Positions 1 to 11,039 of a stretch of DNA of 64,000 bases are shown piece after piece (the stretch's first letter is position 1; every line of letters begins with the position of its first letter). The DNA lies in the NCBI GenBank assembly GCA_930367215.1, contig OV884056.1, forward strand, positions 282,330,067 to 282,394,066, written 5' to 3'. A program made the position numbers and the translations under genes. Source of the stretch: Pollenia angustigena (lineage: Eukaryota; Arthropoda; Insecta; Diptera; Polleniidae). Under the pieces are notes generated by a model. The model saw only the letters and a program-made list of their open reading frames with translations, had not been told where the DNA came from and did not search any database.

Positions 1-100
1 AATAAATATACATCATACAGATATTTCTCCTTAAACATTCGAACTGTCGGTGAAGGGTATCAAAGATTCGGCACAGCCCAATATAGCACTCTAACTTGTT
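1..100 (+). repeat. HINE-A (DINE-1/Helentron-like) 3' end, cut by window edge
   Basis: Matches the last 100 bases of the complete copies at 1235-2334 and 41070-42353: a 'CATACAGATATT' lead, 'CATTCGAACTGTCGG', the hairpin stem around 'TTCGGCACAGCC', and the end 'CACTCTAACTTGTT'. Only the tail is visible. The hairpin loop side has lost pairing (CCCAAT rather than CCGAAT). Confidence 0.7.
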
Positions 101-860
101 AAATCAAACAAATTTTAAATCAAAACATGTTAAACTCTTTAAACAACTATAACGTCATTTAGGCATGATTTAATCGCAAGTTATCAACTAAAATCGGAAT
201 TAATTACACAAATAAATAAAAATTATTATTTTTTATTTTATTTACTAATAACTGAATATAGCCTTTGATAAAAATTAATAAACTACTCTTAATCCTAAGA
301 AAAAAATTTTTAAAAAATATCTAAAAATAATTAAATTTTTTTATAAACGATCAGAATTTAAAATATTAAACCCTACATAAAACTAAATATTTAAATTTAA
401 GAGACTGAGACTGAGACTCTATGAACTTTAAACATTTTATTAAAATCAATTATTGATTTTGTACATTTTTGTTCGCCTTTAACTCAGCAAACATTTATCG
501 GGTTACATTTTACCAACAAACTTTATGGGACATTATGGATTAATAATGAAAAAAATAAATAAAAGATGACGATAATAAATTTTTTTATTTAAATACTTTT
601 TTTTTTATTTAAATGAGCAAATTTATCGTATTCAATTGAAATTAATCTTACCAATTCGTTAAAAATGCTCATTTTCATATAAATAATTTAAATTTTTTTT
701 TTTAAATTTTTAGTTTTTACACGATTTTTAATTCAAATAGGAAATTTGCATATAAAATTTTTTAAATAATGTCTGTTATAGAAAGTTTCCAAATGATGTT
801 CTATTTTTTTTAGAAAAATTTCAATATTTTATTTTTATAAGAAATTTTCTATTTGTATTG
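101..860. other. AT-rich unassigned stretch
   Basis: Long runs of A and T, no coding segment of note, no inverted or tandem repeat that I can see. Nothing to annotate. Confidence 0.6.
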
Positions 861-861
861 G

Positions 862-1142
862 CGAATGTAAGAAAAGATAAACTCACTGTTTATTGTTGTT
901 GTTTATGTTAAAGATTTGATTTTGTTACTAGTAAAGCTGTTGCTTATAATTCTTATTCGCTTAACAGTTTTATTTGTATAATATCTTTAGTATTTCTAAA
1001 ATCTTTGGATGAAGTTTCCTGAGGATGTGGCCTAAGCAACCAGTGAAATACGCATAGGAATAGCTTATCCCATCAGCAATAAATTTCAGTGCTTTTATCA
1101 AGAAAATTAATTGGGAATTAAGAACGACAAACAAAATCTTGT
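862..1142 (+). repeat. Family F dispersed repeat, copy 1
   Basis: Contains 'GAAAAGATAAACTCACTG', 'TTTCCTGAGGATGTGGCC', 'AGCAACCAGTGAAATACGC' and 'AATAAATTTCAGTG'. The same order of blocks recurs near 21.6, 43.8 (inverted), 48.9, 49.4, 50.8 and 58.0 kb. It is non-coding; the AATAAA-containing end and the fixed order suggest a piece of an LTR or a 3' UTR, but no internal region of a retroelement is attached. Confidence 0.6.
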
Positions 1143-1234
1143 AAATTTATACGAAATTATTCAACAAATTTTTTTAGTAACATTTCCAAAATTCTTTTAT
1201 TTTGATAGGTCAATTTTTATATGAAATTTACTAT

Positions 1235-2334
1235 TATACCCTCCACCACAATTAGTTGTGAAGAGGGTATATTAAGTTTGTCATTCCGTGTGAAACTTTT
1301 TTATTATTCATCTCAGACCCCATAAAGTATATATATATATATTCTGGGTCCTTGAGAAATTCTAAGTCGATTTAGCCATATCCGTCTGTCTGTCCGTCTG
1401 TTGAAAACACGCTCACTTTCGAACAACTCAAAAGAAATGAACAAACTTGGTGCCAAATTGCTTGTAGTTATCCTAAGCAGTTTGAGATTAAAATCCAGCA
1501 AAATCGGTTCAGTAGGACCAGAGCTATGAATCAAAATGTGGAACCACCACCTAAAAAAATTTATAATTTTGTTACAAAAAATAAAATAAATGCTTTAACA
1601 AGGCACGGAATGAGATAAGATTTTGCAAAAATTTGTTTATTTGTCTGGAAATCACGCTATTAAATTTCGTTAAGATCCGTCCATAATTTACCCTAAGCCC
1701 CATATAAACACTACTCCCGAAAACAGTTTAGAACGCCTTAAACCGTAAAAAATAACGCTAGCGTAACAAAATTTGGTACGTCACAGCTTTTTAGGACTAG
1801 AAATAACACTGTGAAATTTCGTGACGATCGATCTATAATTTACCTTAGGCCCCATATAAACCCTACTACCGGAAAATAGTTAAGTACGCCTAAAACCGTA
1901 AAAAATAATGCAATCGTAACAAATTTTGGCTCGTCACAGTTTTATAGGACTATAAATGCTACTGTGAAATTTCGTGAAGATCCGTACATAATTTACCCTA
2001 GGCCCCAAAGAAACCCTACTCCCGGAAGCCGGTTTAGTACACCTAAAACCATAATTAATATTGTTATCATAACAGAAATTGGTACGTCACAGTTATAAAG
2101 GACTAGAAATAAAATTGTAAAATTTCGTGACGATCGGTCCATAATTTAGCTTTGGCCCCATATAAACAATACTCCCGGAAAAAAGGTTAAGTCGCCTAAA
2201 ACCATAATTAATAACAAATCGTCACAGTTTAAGATAATAATAACATCATACGGATATTACTCCTTAAACATTCGAACTGTCGGTGGAGGGTATCAAAGAT
2301 TCGGCACAGCCGAATATTGCACTCTAACTTGTTT
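1235..2334 (+). mobile_element. HINE-A copy (DINE-1/Helentron-like, non-autonomous)
   Basis: Starts with the subterminal block 'TATACCCTCCACCACAATTA' and ends with its partial inverse 'GGTGGAGGGTATC' followed by the hairpin 'TTCGGCACAGCCGAA' and 'CTCTAACTTGTTTT'. Near the start it has the 'CCCATAAAGTATATATAT' and 'GCCATATCCGTCTGTCTG' blocks that I recognise from Drosophila DINE-1. The centre (about 1640-2230) is four tandem units of about 152 bp, each with 'GAAATTTCGTGA.GATC' and 'CATAATTTACC'. Subterminal inverted repeats, central tandem repeats and a 3' hairpin are the known layout of Helentron-associated elements. It has no coding capacity. Confidence 0.75.
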
Positions 2335-2640
2335 TTATTTTAAGTTTTTCAAAAATTGTTCTATATTTTTTAAGAAATTTTCCAAAACAATTAAATTTTT
2401 ATACAAAATTTATCAAAAATTGTCTATTTTTATAGGAATATTTTCATATTTTTTTTTAAAGAAATTCTAAATTATTGTTTTTTTAATAAAACATTTTTAA
2501 TTTTTATAGGATGTTTTTTAAAATTTTTTTTATCTAATTATATAAAATTTGTTTTTTAAAGGAAATAGTTTATTTTTATAGGATATTTATAAAAATTGAA
2601 AATTGTGACTTAAACATTTACATATAACTCTTTTGATGAC
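2335..2640. other. AT-rich spacer
   Basis: Loose repeats of 'TTTTTATAGGA.ATTTT' and 'AAAATTTTT' with no defined unit. Nothing else seen. Confidence 0.5.
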
Positions 2641-2642
2641 GG

Positions 2643-2861
2643 ATGAAGCGCAAAACTGTAGGTTGTGGGGCACCGAAAATCCAAGGGCAATACATCCGCA
2701 GCAGTCACACCCAATCAGATGCACTGTGGTGCGGTGTTATGGCCACAATAATTATCGGCCCATATTTCTTTGAGAATGAGGATGAAACGCCAGAAACAAT
2801 GATCGACAACTTTGTACGGCCAGTGGTGAAGCAACATCCTAATTATGGACATGCTGCGTGA
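2643..2861 (+). pseudogene. DDE transposase remnant (Tc1/mariner-like group)
   Basis: A 72-codon open stretch whose middle reads ALWCGVMATIIIGPYFFENE, then ETMIDNFVRPVV. The 'WCG....IIGPYFFE' pattern, followed by 20-30 residues leading to a 'M...F..P', is characteristic of the central DDE domain in Tc1/mariner-related and similar insect transposases. The domain normally continues into a 'FQQDGA..H' block carrying a catalytic Asp; here the reading frame ends just before it. No terminal inverted repeats are evident on either side, so this is a fossil piece of one domain. What is seen is the motif; the superfamily is inferred. Confidence 0.5.
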
Positions 2862-3890
2862 AATTTTTGGTCTTATTTGGGCCACCCTGTTTTAATAACA
2901 TTATTGCAGAAAATGTTTTTAACATAAGAAAATATTTAATGTATACTATTAATTTGCTTACCGGTGCAAATTTAATTAATTTTTATAATTAAATCACAAA
3001 TTTTTTAATTGAAATCAATATTTATTTCTTTTTTCTGTGTAGGTCCCATGCAAAAACCTCTTCCGAAAATAAATTTCAATGCCAAAATTCTTCAAAACTG
3101 TCGGGTGTGCACATGTGTGTATTAATGATATAAATCTGTGTTTGTGTGTTATTGTAAACTGCGTGTTAAAATATCGGTTGACCATTGAATAGCCATACTA
3201 TGAACCCCAATTCATCGTCGTCAAAAGGACCAGTAGTAGCATTATTATGACTACAATAATGAAGCAGCATGGCACATATTTGTGGGAATTTTATTTAAAT
3301 TTCTAAATGTGTGTGTGCAGACACTTGCCTCTTACTTTTATTCCAATTTATTTTATTTACGTACAAGGGGTAAAAAAAGGTCATTGTAAAATTGACCACA
3401 ATTAAAATGGAAAAACAAACGTGCCATAACATAAAATTCACTTGTAGTTTTTATATGCGTTTTAATATGAACATATTGAAAAATATTATGGTGAGATTTG
3501 AGACTATAAATTGTATGGGGAAATTTATAAATAAAAAAGCAGCTTTTAAATCAGTTCAAAGCAAAAACAAATAATAAAATATTGTTTTTGTTTTACATGT
3601 AAATTCAGCGATCGAAGTCTTCGTTTGCATATAGATGAACAAGCAGTAAAAGTTTTTAAATTGCATTTTTTCAAGTTTGGTCTCTTGCAAGGCCCTGAGT
3701 TTTGTAATTTTCCCATTATTCGGTCTTACAGCATAAACATGACTTAGTCATAACCGTTTGGTTTTTGTTATTATTTTATTTAAAGTATTAAGTAGTTCAT
3801 TAGAAAAAAAAAAAAAATTAAAAAAATTTATTAATATTAAAAATAAATTTTGTGTGAGTTTTAATTTAAAAAATTGTATTCTTGTTATAC
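2862..3890. other. Unassigned AT-rich stretch
   Basis: Contains a short GT-rich patch (about 3110-3150) and poly-A near 3810. No repeat family or coding signal recognised. Confidence 0.5.
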
Positions 3891-3892
3891 TG

Positions 3893-4010
3893 ATCGACTT
3901 AGAATCACTTTTTGAATCGAACTAGCGATGTCCGTCAGGACGAGCAGCCATGTAAACTTTGTGCGCTAGGCACAGGTCGAAATTTTGATAAATTTTCCAA
4001 TACGTTTTTA
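3893..4010 (+). repeat. HINE-C remnant
   Basis: 'GACTTAGAATCACTTTTTGA', 'GAACTAGCGATGTCCGTC' and 'TTTGTGCGCTAGGCACAGG' line up with the start-proximal part of HINE-C at 61629 onward. Both ends are lost. Sequence to 4425 is unassigned; 4060-4240 is less AT-rich than its surroundings but gives no recognisable protein. Confidence 0.55.
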
Positions 4011-4427
4011 TTGTCAAAAGGATAATCTTAAGGATATTTCACCTTTTAATGTTGCATCCTCCCAGACATAATCATTTGCAGCCAATACCTGAGATTCGCC
4101 GAAAATCCCAGATCGCGGATCAAAAGTGATACTTTCTGGTACCACGGGAGCCAGAACTGCACAGGATTAAACAATGGTTGAGGACTCCGTTAGTATGCTT
4201 TTTGCGTGAAATGCTTGCTGTCTTTCAGGAAGATGGTATTTGTGGTAATTTTTCTTTTTAGTTGAAAATATGCTTTCGGGAATCACGTGGTGGTTGTGGT
4301 GTGCTACTAAAAGTCGTAAATATAAAATATTTTAAGAGCGTTAGTAACTTACAGCTTCAGCCCATTGTAGTGCTACAGACCAGTGTCTTTGTCGGAAATC
4401 GAACCACCAAACCTGAAACTCATTCAA

Positions 4428-6080
4428 AAACAAGTAAGACTGCTATATTCGGCTATGCCGTATCTTATATACCCTTTACCATGCTTTGGAAAGAACAGAA
4501 GTTTATATATATGGATATCTAAATATATGTATGTACATATACATGTATATTATATAATATATATCGTTTAGTTTTATTTAATTATTTGCACATGTTTGCG
4601 TGCTATTGAATTAATTAAAAGTTTAGTTAATAAATAGCAAGTTTAGTTTTGGTCAAATTTCAGTATTTGGTCCTAACTCGGCCATTTTGTAACCGATTTG
4701 ACAGATTTTTACACCGACATGTTAAAGTCGGGAAGTTATATGGTTCCCGAAAATAGGTATTTAAAAAAAAACTAAAAATTTGGCACAACTTTTGTTTACC
4801 GATTTTCCGAGTTTTTCAGCAAATATGTTCTAAAGGTTACCGATATTTGGATATCTAAAACGTATGAATAGGTCATATTACAGCTCTAAAATTTTAGTTT
4901 TTATAATAAAAATTGTAATGTTTTTAAGTGCTTTTTTGAGTATTTTGCTCATAACTTAACCATTTTTAAACGATTTGGCAGATTTATATACAAACGTGCT
5001 TAAGAATAATATTACCATTAAATTGGGTTATAGGTATATATATGTATATATACTTACATATATGTACATATATTTAAACAAAATTAATTATAAAAAAAAC
5101 AAACTTAATTATAATAAAAAAAAGTAATTTTTGGGATTGCAGTATTTTGGTCATAACTCAGCTAATTCTTAGCCGATTTGACAGATTTATATACCGACGT
5201 GTTAAAGAAGAAATTTGCCAATTAGTTTGGTTATAAAACATGGGCTCGGGAAGATCTATGGTTCCCGAAAATGGCTATTTTTCAAAAAAAAAAAAAATTA
5301 TATTCTGTTCATAACTTTTTCGTATCCGAACCGATTTTCTCGAGTTTTTCAGGAAATATTTTCTAATAAAAATTTCCGATCTTTTGGTATATAAGGCGTA
5401 ATCATAGGTCACGTGACAGTCCAAAAACTCAGGTTTATCTACAATTTTTAATATTTTTTGTACGGGAGGTACCACGCCCACGTGTTTAAAAAGAAATTTA
5501 CCATTTACTTGAGTTATAAGGCTTGGACTCGGGGAGACCTATGGTTCCCGAAAGTGGGTATTTTTCAAAAAAAAAATTATATTCTTGTCATAACTTTTTC
5601 GTATCTGAACCGATTTTCCCGAGTTTTTTATAAAATATGTTTTATATATAAGTATATATAAGTCATATCCATAGGACATATGGTAGCCCTAAAATTTAGG
5701 TTTTTATACAATTTTTAATTTTTTTTGTACGGGAGGTACCACGCCCATTTCTCCAATCCCTCCCACATTTTGTGGGATGCTGTATATGGATAATCTTAAT
5801 GTTTGTACCTAATTTGGAAGCTTTGGCTCTTGCCGTTCTTAAGATATACAGAAATAAAAATTTAGAGGTAGTCGTGGTTTTTTGCTCATATCTCCGTAAT
5901 TTTTGGACCGATCTGGCTAAATTTCAATAGCAAACTTAAACGGAGTATATGTGACATAAATATACATCAACCTAGTCCACATCATTTCTTGGGTTTTCGG
6001 TAAACCCATTTCAACATACACACGGACAGACGGACAACCGGATTTGAACTTCGCTTTTCATAAGGACCCAGAATTTACCC
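4428..6080 (-). mobile_element. HINE-B copy, left part
   Basis: Opens with 'AAACAAGTAAGACTGCTATA' and the hairpin 'TTCGGCTATGCCGTA', which is the reverse of the HINE 3' end, so the element is on the minus strand. Inside are several units beginning 'CATAACT.AGC.ATTTTT..CCGATTTG', two 'GGGAGGTACCACGCCCA' blocks, and near the other end 'ACACGGACAGACGGACAACC' and 'GAACTTCGCTTTTCATAAGG'. The 'CCACGCCCAC' block is also found in Drosophila DINE-1. The element is interrupted at about 6080 by HINE-C; its last part resumes at 7083-7175. Confidence 0.7.
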
Positions 6081-6085
6081 AGTAA

Positions 6086-6755
6086 AAACAAGTAAGAAAG
6101 TATAGTCGGTCAAGCCCGACCATATGATACCCTACACCACAGTATTTAAAAACACATCATGCTTATGTGTCCATATAAATATAGATTTATCTATGTTTAT
6201 AAACTTCATGAAAATCGGTTTGAAAGTTTGTGAGAGGCAGAAACTGCCCCCTACCTCCCTTGTGGTCCTATTTTTGAAAAACTGTAAAGCTTATGTGTCC
6301 GTATAGATATGGATCTATCTATGTTTTAAATTTCATTAAAATCGGTTTGAGAGGCAGAAATTGCCCCTATCTCCCCTCGTGGTCCTATTTTTTAAAAAAT
6401 GCATACATTTTGTGTCCATAAAGATATGGTTCTATGTATGTTTTAAATTTCCCCCTATCTTCCCTCGTGGTCCTACGATTCGGCCCATTTTCAATAGGCT
6501 TAGTCCTTGTGCCAATAATAACCAATTACCCAAATTTCATCAAATTATATCCAAAATTGCGACCTGTTCTTTGCGCACAAGGTTACATGGACAGCCAGCC
6601 TGCCAGCCAGCCGGACGGACATCGTTAGTTCGACCCAGAAAGTGATTCTAAGACGACTGGTATACTTTAAGGTGGGTCTAGGACCAATATTTTAAGGCGT
6701 TACACACATCAGCACAAATGCATAATACCCTCTCCACTATTGTGGTGTGGGTTTA
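6086..6755 (-). mobile_element. HINE-C copy inserted in HINE-B
   Basis: Begins 'AAACAAGTAAGAAAGTATAG' and the hairpin 'AGTCGGTCAAGCCCGACCA', then 'GATACCCTACACCACAGTA'; ends 'CTCTCCACTATTGTGGTGTG'. Contains three tandem degenerate units with 'TATCTCCCCTCGTGGTCCTA' and 'TTTCATTAAAATCGGTTTGA'. Its end at 6700-6755 provides the empty-site reference for the insertion at 26864-27705. Confidence 0.75.
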
Positions 6756-7082
6756 AAAATTTGGGTTTTTTTCAAGCACTACAAAGAAAAAGCGCATAAT
6801 GAAGCGCTTGAATTAGAGAGCTCTTATAAAGCAGTAAATGATGAAGAATAAAACATACAAAAAAGCTGCTATGGTTAACGAAAATTATTGAAAAAAGGCA
6901 TATAAACAAGTAAAACCAAAACATTAATGAGTATGTTAATATAGTTAGCCCTTAAAAAAGCACTTTAGGAGCGTTTTGTTTGCATGGTAAAAGAAGCGTT
7001 TATTGCCATCAGCAGGTTTGAAGCGATTTGAGGTATGAATTCATACAAAAAACCTGCTCCTATTGGAGCACATTTTTTATGG
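6756..7082. other. Unassigned segment between HINE-C and the HINE-B remainder
   Basis: Carries several 'AGCGCTT/AAGCGC'-type words (6790-6810, 6970-7030) but no clear termini. It sits inside the interruption of HINE-B, so it arrived with or after HINE-C. Confidence 0.4.
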
Positions 7083-7175
7083 GAATATACTTTATAGGGT
7101 GTAGGATCAAAATTGCGGAACATACAAACGGAATGACAAAGTTATACATATATACCCTCTTACCTTCGGTAAAAG
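7083..7175 (-). repeat. HINE-B terminal part, continuation
   Basis: 'ATATACTTTATAGGGTGTAG', 'GGAACATACAAACGGAATG' and 'TACCCTCTTACCTTCGGT' match 56670-56765, the end of the HINE-B at 53945-57340. It continues the element broken at 6080. Confidence 0.65.
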
Positions 7176-8570
7176 ATTTGGTAAAACAGTAAAGTTTTAT
7201 TTCATATTAGAAAAGCTTCTTAATTACACTCATAAAATTGTTACAGTAACTGATTGTGGGTTATCGAATTCGTCTTTCGTACTGTTAAAATTGAAAAATA
7301 TATAATTATTTTACGAATAACTTTATTTTTTAACATTTAAGTTTGTTATTCAGAAAACAAACTACCAAAAAATAATGTTTTTTCGTATCTATTTTGTTAT
7401 GTAGTTTGATTTTTTGTCGGTTAAAATATATTTTTTAAAAGAAACAACTAATTAAATTTACGTAACATGCTGTTTAATAAATAAAAACTTAAAAAAGTGA
7501 TGTTAAATTCATTTATATTAAATGAAATGTAAATGATCCGTTGTTCCGTAGTTGTTAAAAATTAATTTTCTTTTCACTTTATCTACATAATATTTTGAGT
7601 TAAGGAATGCGTCATATATTTCGATTTTGATGCGAGTTACGTGATTTTATTAGAAACGCAATTTTTGATTAGTTGATTTGTTTTTAATTAATGGTGGATT
7701 TCTTGCAGACCATTATTCCAAAATTGGGAATTTTTCAAGTTTTTATTATAAAAAAAAAAGTTACATGTATGTTAATAAAGCATCCATAAATTTAAAATTA
7801 AGAATAAGTATATTATAGACTTGTCCTACGCTACTATTATATTTCCCATGGCATCACTGAAATGAAATTAAGGAAGATATATGGGCCCATAATCTGGCTC
7901 CTAAGTGTATAAAGATTATCAACAAATGCTTTACATTAAATAATAATTATTGTAATAAAAATAAATGTTACAATCTTTTATTTCGGACAGAGAGAGGAAG
8001 AGAGTAATAGAAATAATCAATTTTATTAAATTGCTGTTACAAGCAAAGAAGATTGACAAGAAGGAAAAAAACTTTGTTGTTGTAACTTCACATGTACGGA
8101 ATTTAGGAAGATGACATTTAATTTAGTTTTTAGTGAGTTTTGTGTTCTATGTAACACGTGTACAAATTAAATTCTCTTGTGTTTAAATGAGCAGAAAAAT
8201 ATTTCTATCAATTGAAATATTTAGAGAACTTACAAAGTTGTTACGAATTATTACATTCTTGTGATTCAACTTAAATCAAACAAATACGAAGGCTACACAG
8301 AGGAAAAAATGCGGTTTAAAAATACTAATATCAACACTATCCTTTGTCAAAAGTGCCCCAACGATGTTTGTTTTCAGTGTGAGAACGGATTGTGTTAACA
8401 TTTTTTAACCACATCTTTGTCATTTTGTCTTAATTGGGTCTTATTCTGACAACAAGTTGTTAAGTTGAATAAGTGTGTGTATTTATTTGGAATTGCAATT
8501 AAACGAACTCGAAGGTTCATTATAAAAAGTATAAGCCGAAACGCATTTTATAAAGTTAAAATGAAACAAT
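7176..8570. other. Unassigned AT-rich stretch
   Basis: No repeat structure or protein signal recognised. 'CACAGAGGAAAAAATG' at 8293 resembles the end of the CACACAG family but has no partner end nearby. Confidence 0.5.
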
Positions 8571-8573
8571 ATG

Positions 8574-9140
8574 CACACAGAAAAAATCAATGTAAATTCG
8601 TTCAAAAAAAGGTTGATTTTAATTTTTTCAGTAGTGATTTTGCTTCATTGTTGTTTCATGTTAATTTAACAATTAACTTGAGAACACAATTTTTTTCTTT
8701 TAAAATAACTATAATTCATGTAAATTTAACATTGCAGTAACGTTAGAGCAAAATGTTATTTATATGAAAATAACAATCCGAATCACGTTGAATGAAAGTT
8801 ATTTTAAGTTAAATACGGGAATTGTCTTCTTTTTATAAAATATTTTAAACATGAAAATAAAAAAATGTACATACTTAAGTATGTATGCATGTTAATTTAA
8901 CAAGATAAACTTTTGATTTTAATATAAAACAGGTTTTTATGGATTCAATATTGAACAATGTTATTTTAACAGTGAATAATATTAAATAAACATGATTTAG
9001 GGTTATTTAAATATTGTTCATTTAAAATTAATATGAAATCATGATCATTTTAAAAAAGGGCATACTTTTGCAGAAATTTACCATGATTCTCAATCAAAAT
9101 TTCACCATGTTATTTTAACATTGGTATTTTTTTCTGTGTG
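8574..9140 (+). mobile_element. CACACAG-family MITE, copy 1
   Basis: Ends are 'CACACAGAAAAAAT' and its inverse 'ATTTTTTTCTGTGTG'. Flanks carry the 2-bp duplication TG (8572-8573, 9141-9142). The interior repeats 'CATGTTAATTTAACA'-like words in both orientations. No open reading frame of use. A second copy in the opposite orientation lies at 26864-27705. Confidence 0.75.
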
Positions 9141-9151
9141 TGCTTAATAAT

Positions 9152-9850
9152 CATATATATTATTTCTAAAGCACTTTTTTTGGTCGGTTGCAAATATCTC
9201 CCATACCACCGCATCAAATTTAATGAATGATATCTCATTTTAAAGCTTATTTCTAACACTAATGACGAAAAATAATTAGAAATTGAAAAATTAATATTTT
9301 CATTGATAAAAATTATATTTTATATAGAACTGCATGATAATACTGTTCAAATGTGGTAATACAGGGTCGCTTAATAGTAATGCAGTTCTACATAATATAG
9401 TATGTATTAAAATCCATTCTGGCAATACCGCTATTTACTATAATGCCGTTTATTACTAAGTCAGTTATATATAATATGCATATTAAGTTGTAAAAAGCTG
9501 TTTTGGCAATACTTTGCAGTAGTTGTTAGATCAAGTGCGATAAACAGGGTCGCTTAATTGTAATGCTATTCCACATAATATATAAAGTTGTAAAAGCCAT
9601 TTTGGTAATGTCGTTATTGTCATGGCATTGTTTGTTTTATGAAGTGTAGTAATACGGTATCTTTTAATATATACATATTTAACGGTTAAAAAGGTTTTAA
9701 GAAAAATCATCATCATCATATATATTATTTCTAAATCACTTTTTTTGTCGGTTGCAAATATCTTCCATACCACCGCATCAAATTTAATGAATTATATCTC
9801 ATTTTAAAGCTTATTTCTAACACTTATGACGAAAAATAATTAGAAATATA
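9152..9850. repeat. Pair of ~138-bp direct repeats with internal sub-repeats
   Basis: 9152-9289 and 9712-9850 are nearly identical ('TCATATATATTATTTCTAAA' to 'GAAAAATAATTAGAAAT'). Between them, 'ACAGGGTCGCTTAAT.GTAATGC' occurs at about 9361 and 9545. The pair could be part of the Helitron-like element whose 3' end is at 10055-10082. Confidence 0.6.
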
Positions 9851-10054
9851 TTTTTGTTTGTATTAAGGATTCGTACGGGCAAAAAGTTAACGATTATCAT
9901 GTCATTACCTCTAACATTGTATTCAAAGAAGTATTATAAAAGCTTATATTATATTATGATTTCTAATATTTTTATACTTTTAATAAAATGTATTGAAGTT
10001 ACTAAAATTTCTATTAATTATTTTAATTTTATGTTACAAAAATTACAACTAACG

Positions 10055-10082
10055 GTGCGAAATATTCGCACGGGTCATCTAG
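10055..10082 (+). mobile_element. Probable canonical Helitron 3' terminus
   Basis: A perfect 7-bp stem GTGCGAA/TTCGCAC with a 3-nt loop (10055-10071) is followed after 7 nt by CTAG (10079-10082) and then T. A short hairpin, a short spacer and CTRR with a host T is the known Helitron 3' end. I could not find the 5' 'TC' end, so element length is unknown; the copy may reach back to about 9150. Confidence 0.55.
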
Positions 10083-10230
10083 TTATTAAAAAAAGGTATT
10101 TCCGCTGGGTGTGTGGGACATAAAAATCACGAAGTCGTCTATAAGTTCAAAGACAATTTTAGTAATTTGAAAGGGTTGTTTTAGAGAATCTACTTTTATG
10201 ATTATACTGATCATATTATATATCAAAAAA

Positions 10231-10860
10231 GGAGGCATGAAATAACCCCATAAATTATAACCCAAAAAAAAATGAAATAATCCCCAAAAGTGTGGGGCAT
10301 TATTTCATATGCAATAAAACCCCAATTTTGAAAATGAAATAATCACCCAACAAAATAAAATAACGCCCCACAACAGTAATAAAGTTCCCGAATTTTTGGG
10401 GGCTTAATTCATATGAAATAATACAATTAATTATACAGTTTTGGTTTAAAGAATCGCGCGGTAGAAAGCATGGTTGAGACTTGCGAAGGTTTTCCTCCTA
10501 TTTGATATGCTAAGCACCAGCTTCGCTGACTAAAGCTTCGGCCGGGCGCAAAGACTTTCTCCTCTATGGTAAAACAAACACATACAAATCAATAAGATTT
10601 TTATTCTTACCGAAAAAATTAACAATTATAGTGCAAGTGTGTGAGCCGCTTAACGAAAGCTTTTAAAATTGGCTTTGTGACCGACCGAAGACTGGCTACG
10701 CAGAGAGGAGAAAATCCTTGCGCCCTTTAACATTTAAAAAAAATGAAATAACACCCCAAACAAAATGAAACAACCCCTCAAAAATCGTTGTTGTTGTTCC
10801 CTGTACCAACTTTTGGGGGGTTATTTCATTATTTTTTTGGGAGGTTGTTTCATGTCGCCT
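10231..10860. mobile_element. Foldback element FB-1a
   Basis: Termini 'GGAGGCATGAAATAAC' and inverse 'GTTGTTTCATGTCGCCT'. Flanked by TCAAAAAA on both sides (10223-10230, 10861-10868). The arms are built from blocks such as 'ATGAAATAATCCCCAAAAG' in one direction and 'GGGGTTATTTCAT' in the other. The centre (about 10490-10720) holds diverged GC-rich units with 'CACCAGCTTCGCTGACTAAA' and 'GGCCGGGCGCAAAGACTTTC', partly in opposite orientations. Non-coding. Confidence 0.75.
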
Positions 10861-10988
10861 TCAAAAAAAGAGGGTAGTATGACATTTCATTTGACAGCTA
10901 ACCCTTTCAAAAGTTCTAAAAATAAGTTCCAAAAAAAACAAAATTAAAATACTTAAAGTGTTTTTTAATAAATTCATTTGTTTTAACG

Positions 10989-10990
<2 letters not shown>

Positions 10991-11031
<41 letters not shown>
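10991..11031. repeat. (TA)n microsatellite
   Basis: About 20 uninterrupted TA units, directly at the 3' side of the RTE fragment on the minus strand; RTE LINEs often end in short tandem repeats, so it may be that element's tail. Confidence 0.85.
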
Positions 11032-11034
<3 letters not shown>

Positions 11035-11039
11035 CCTTG

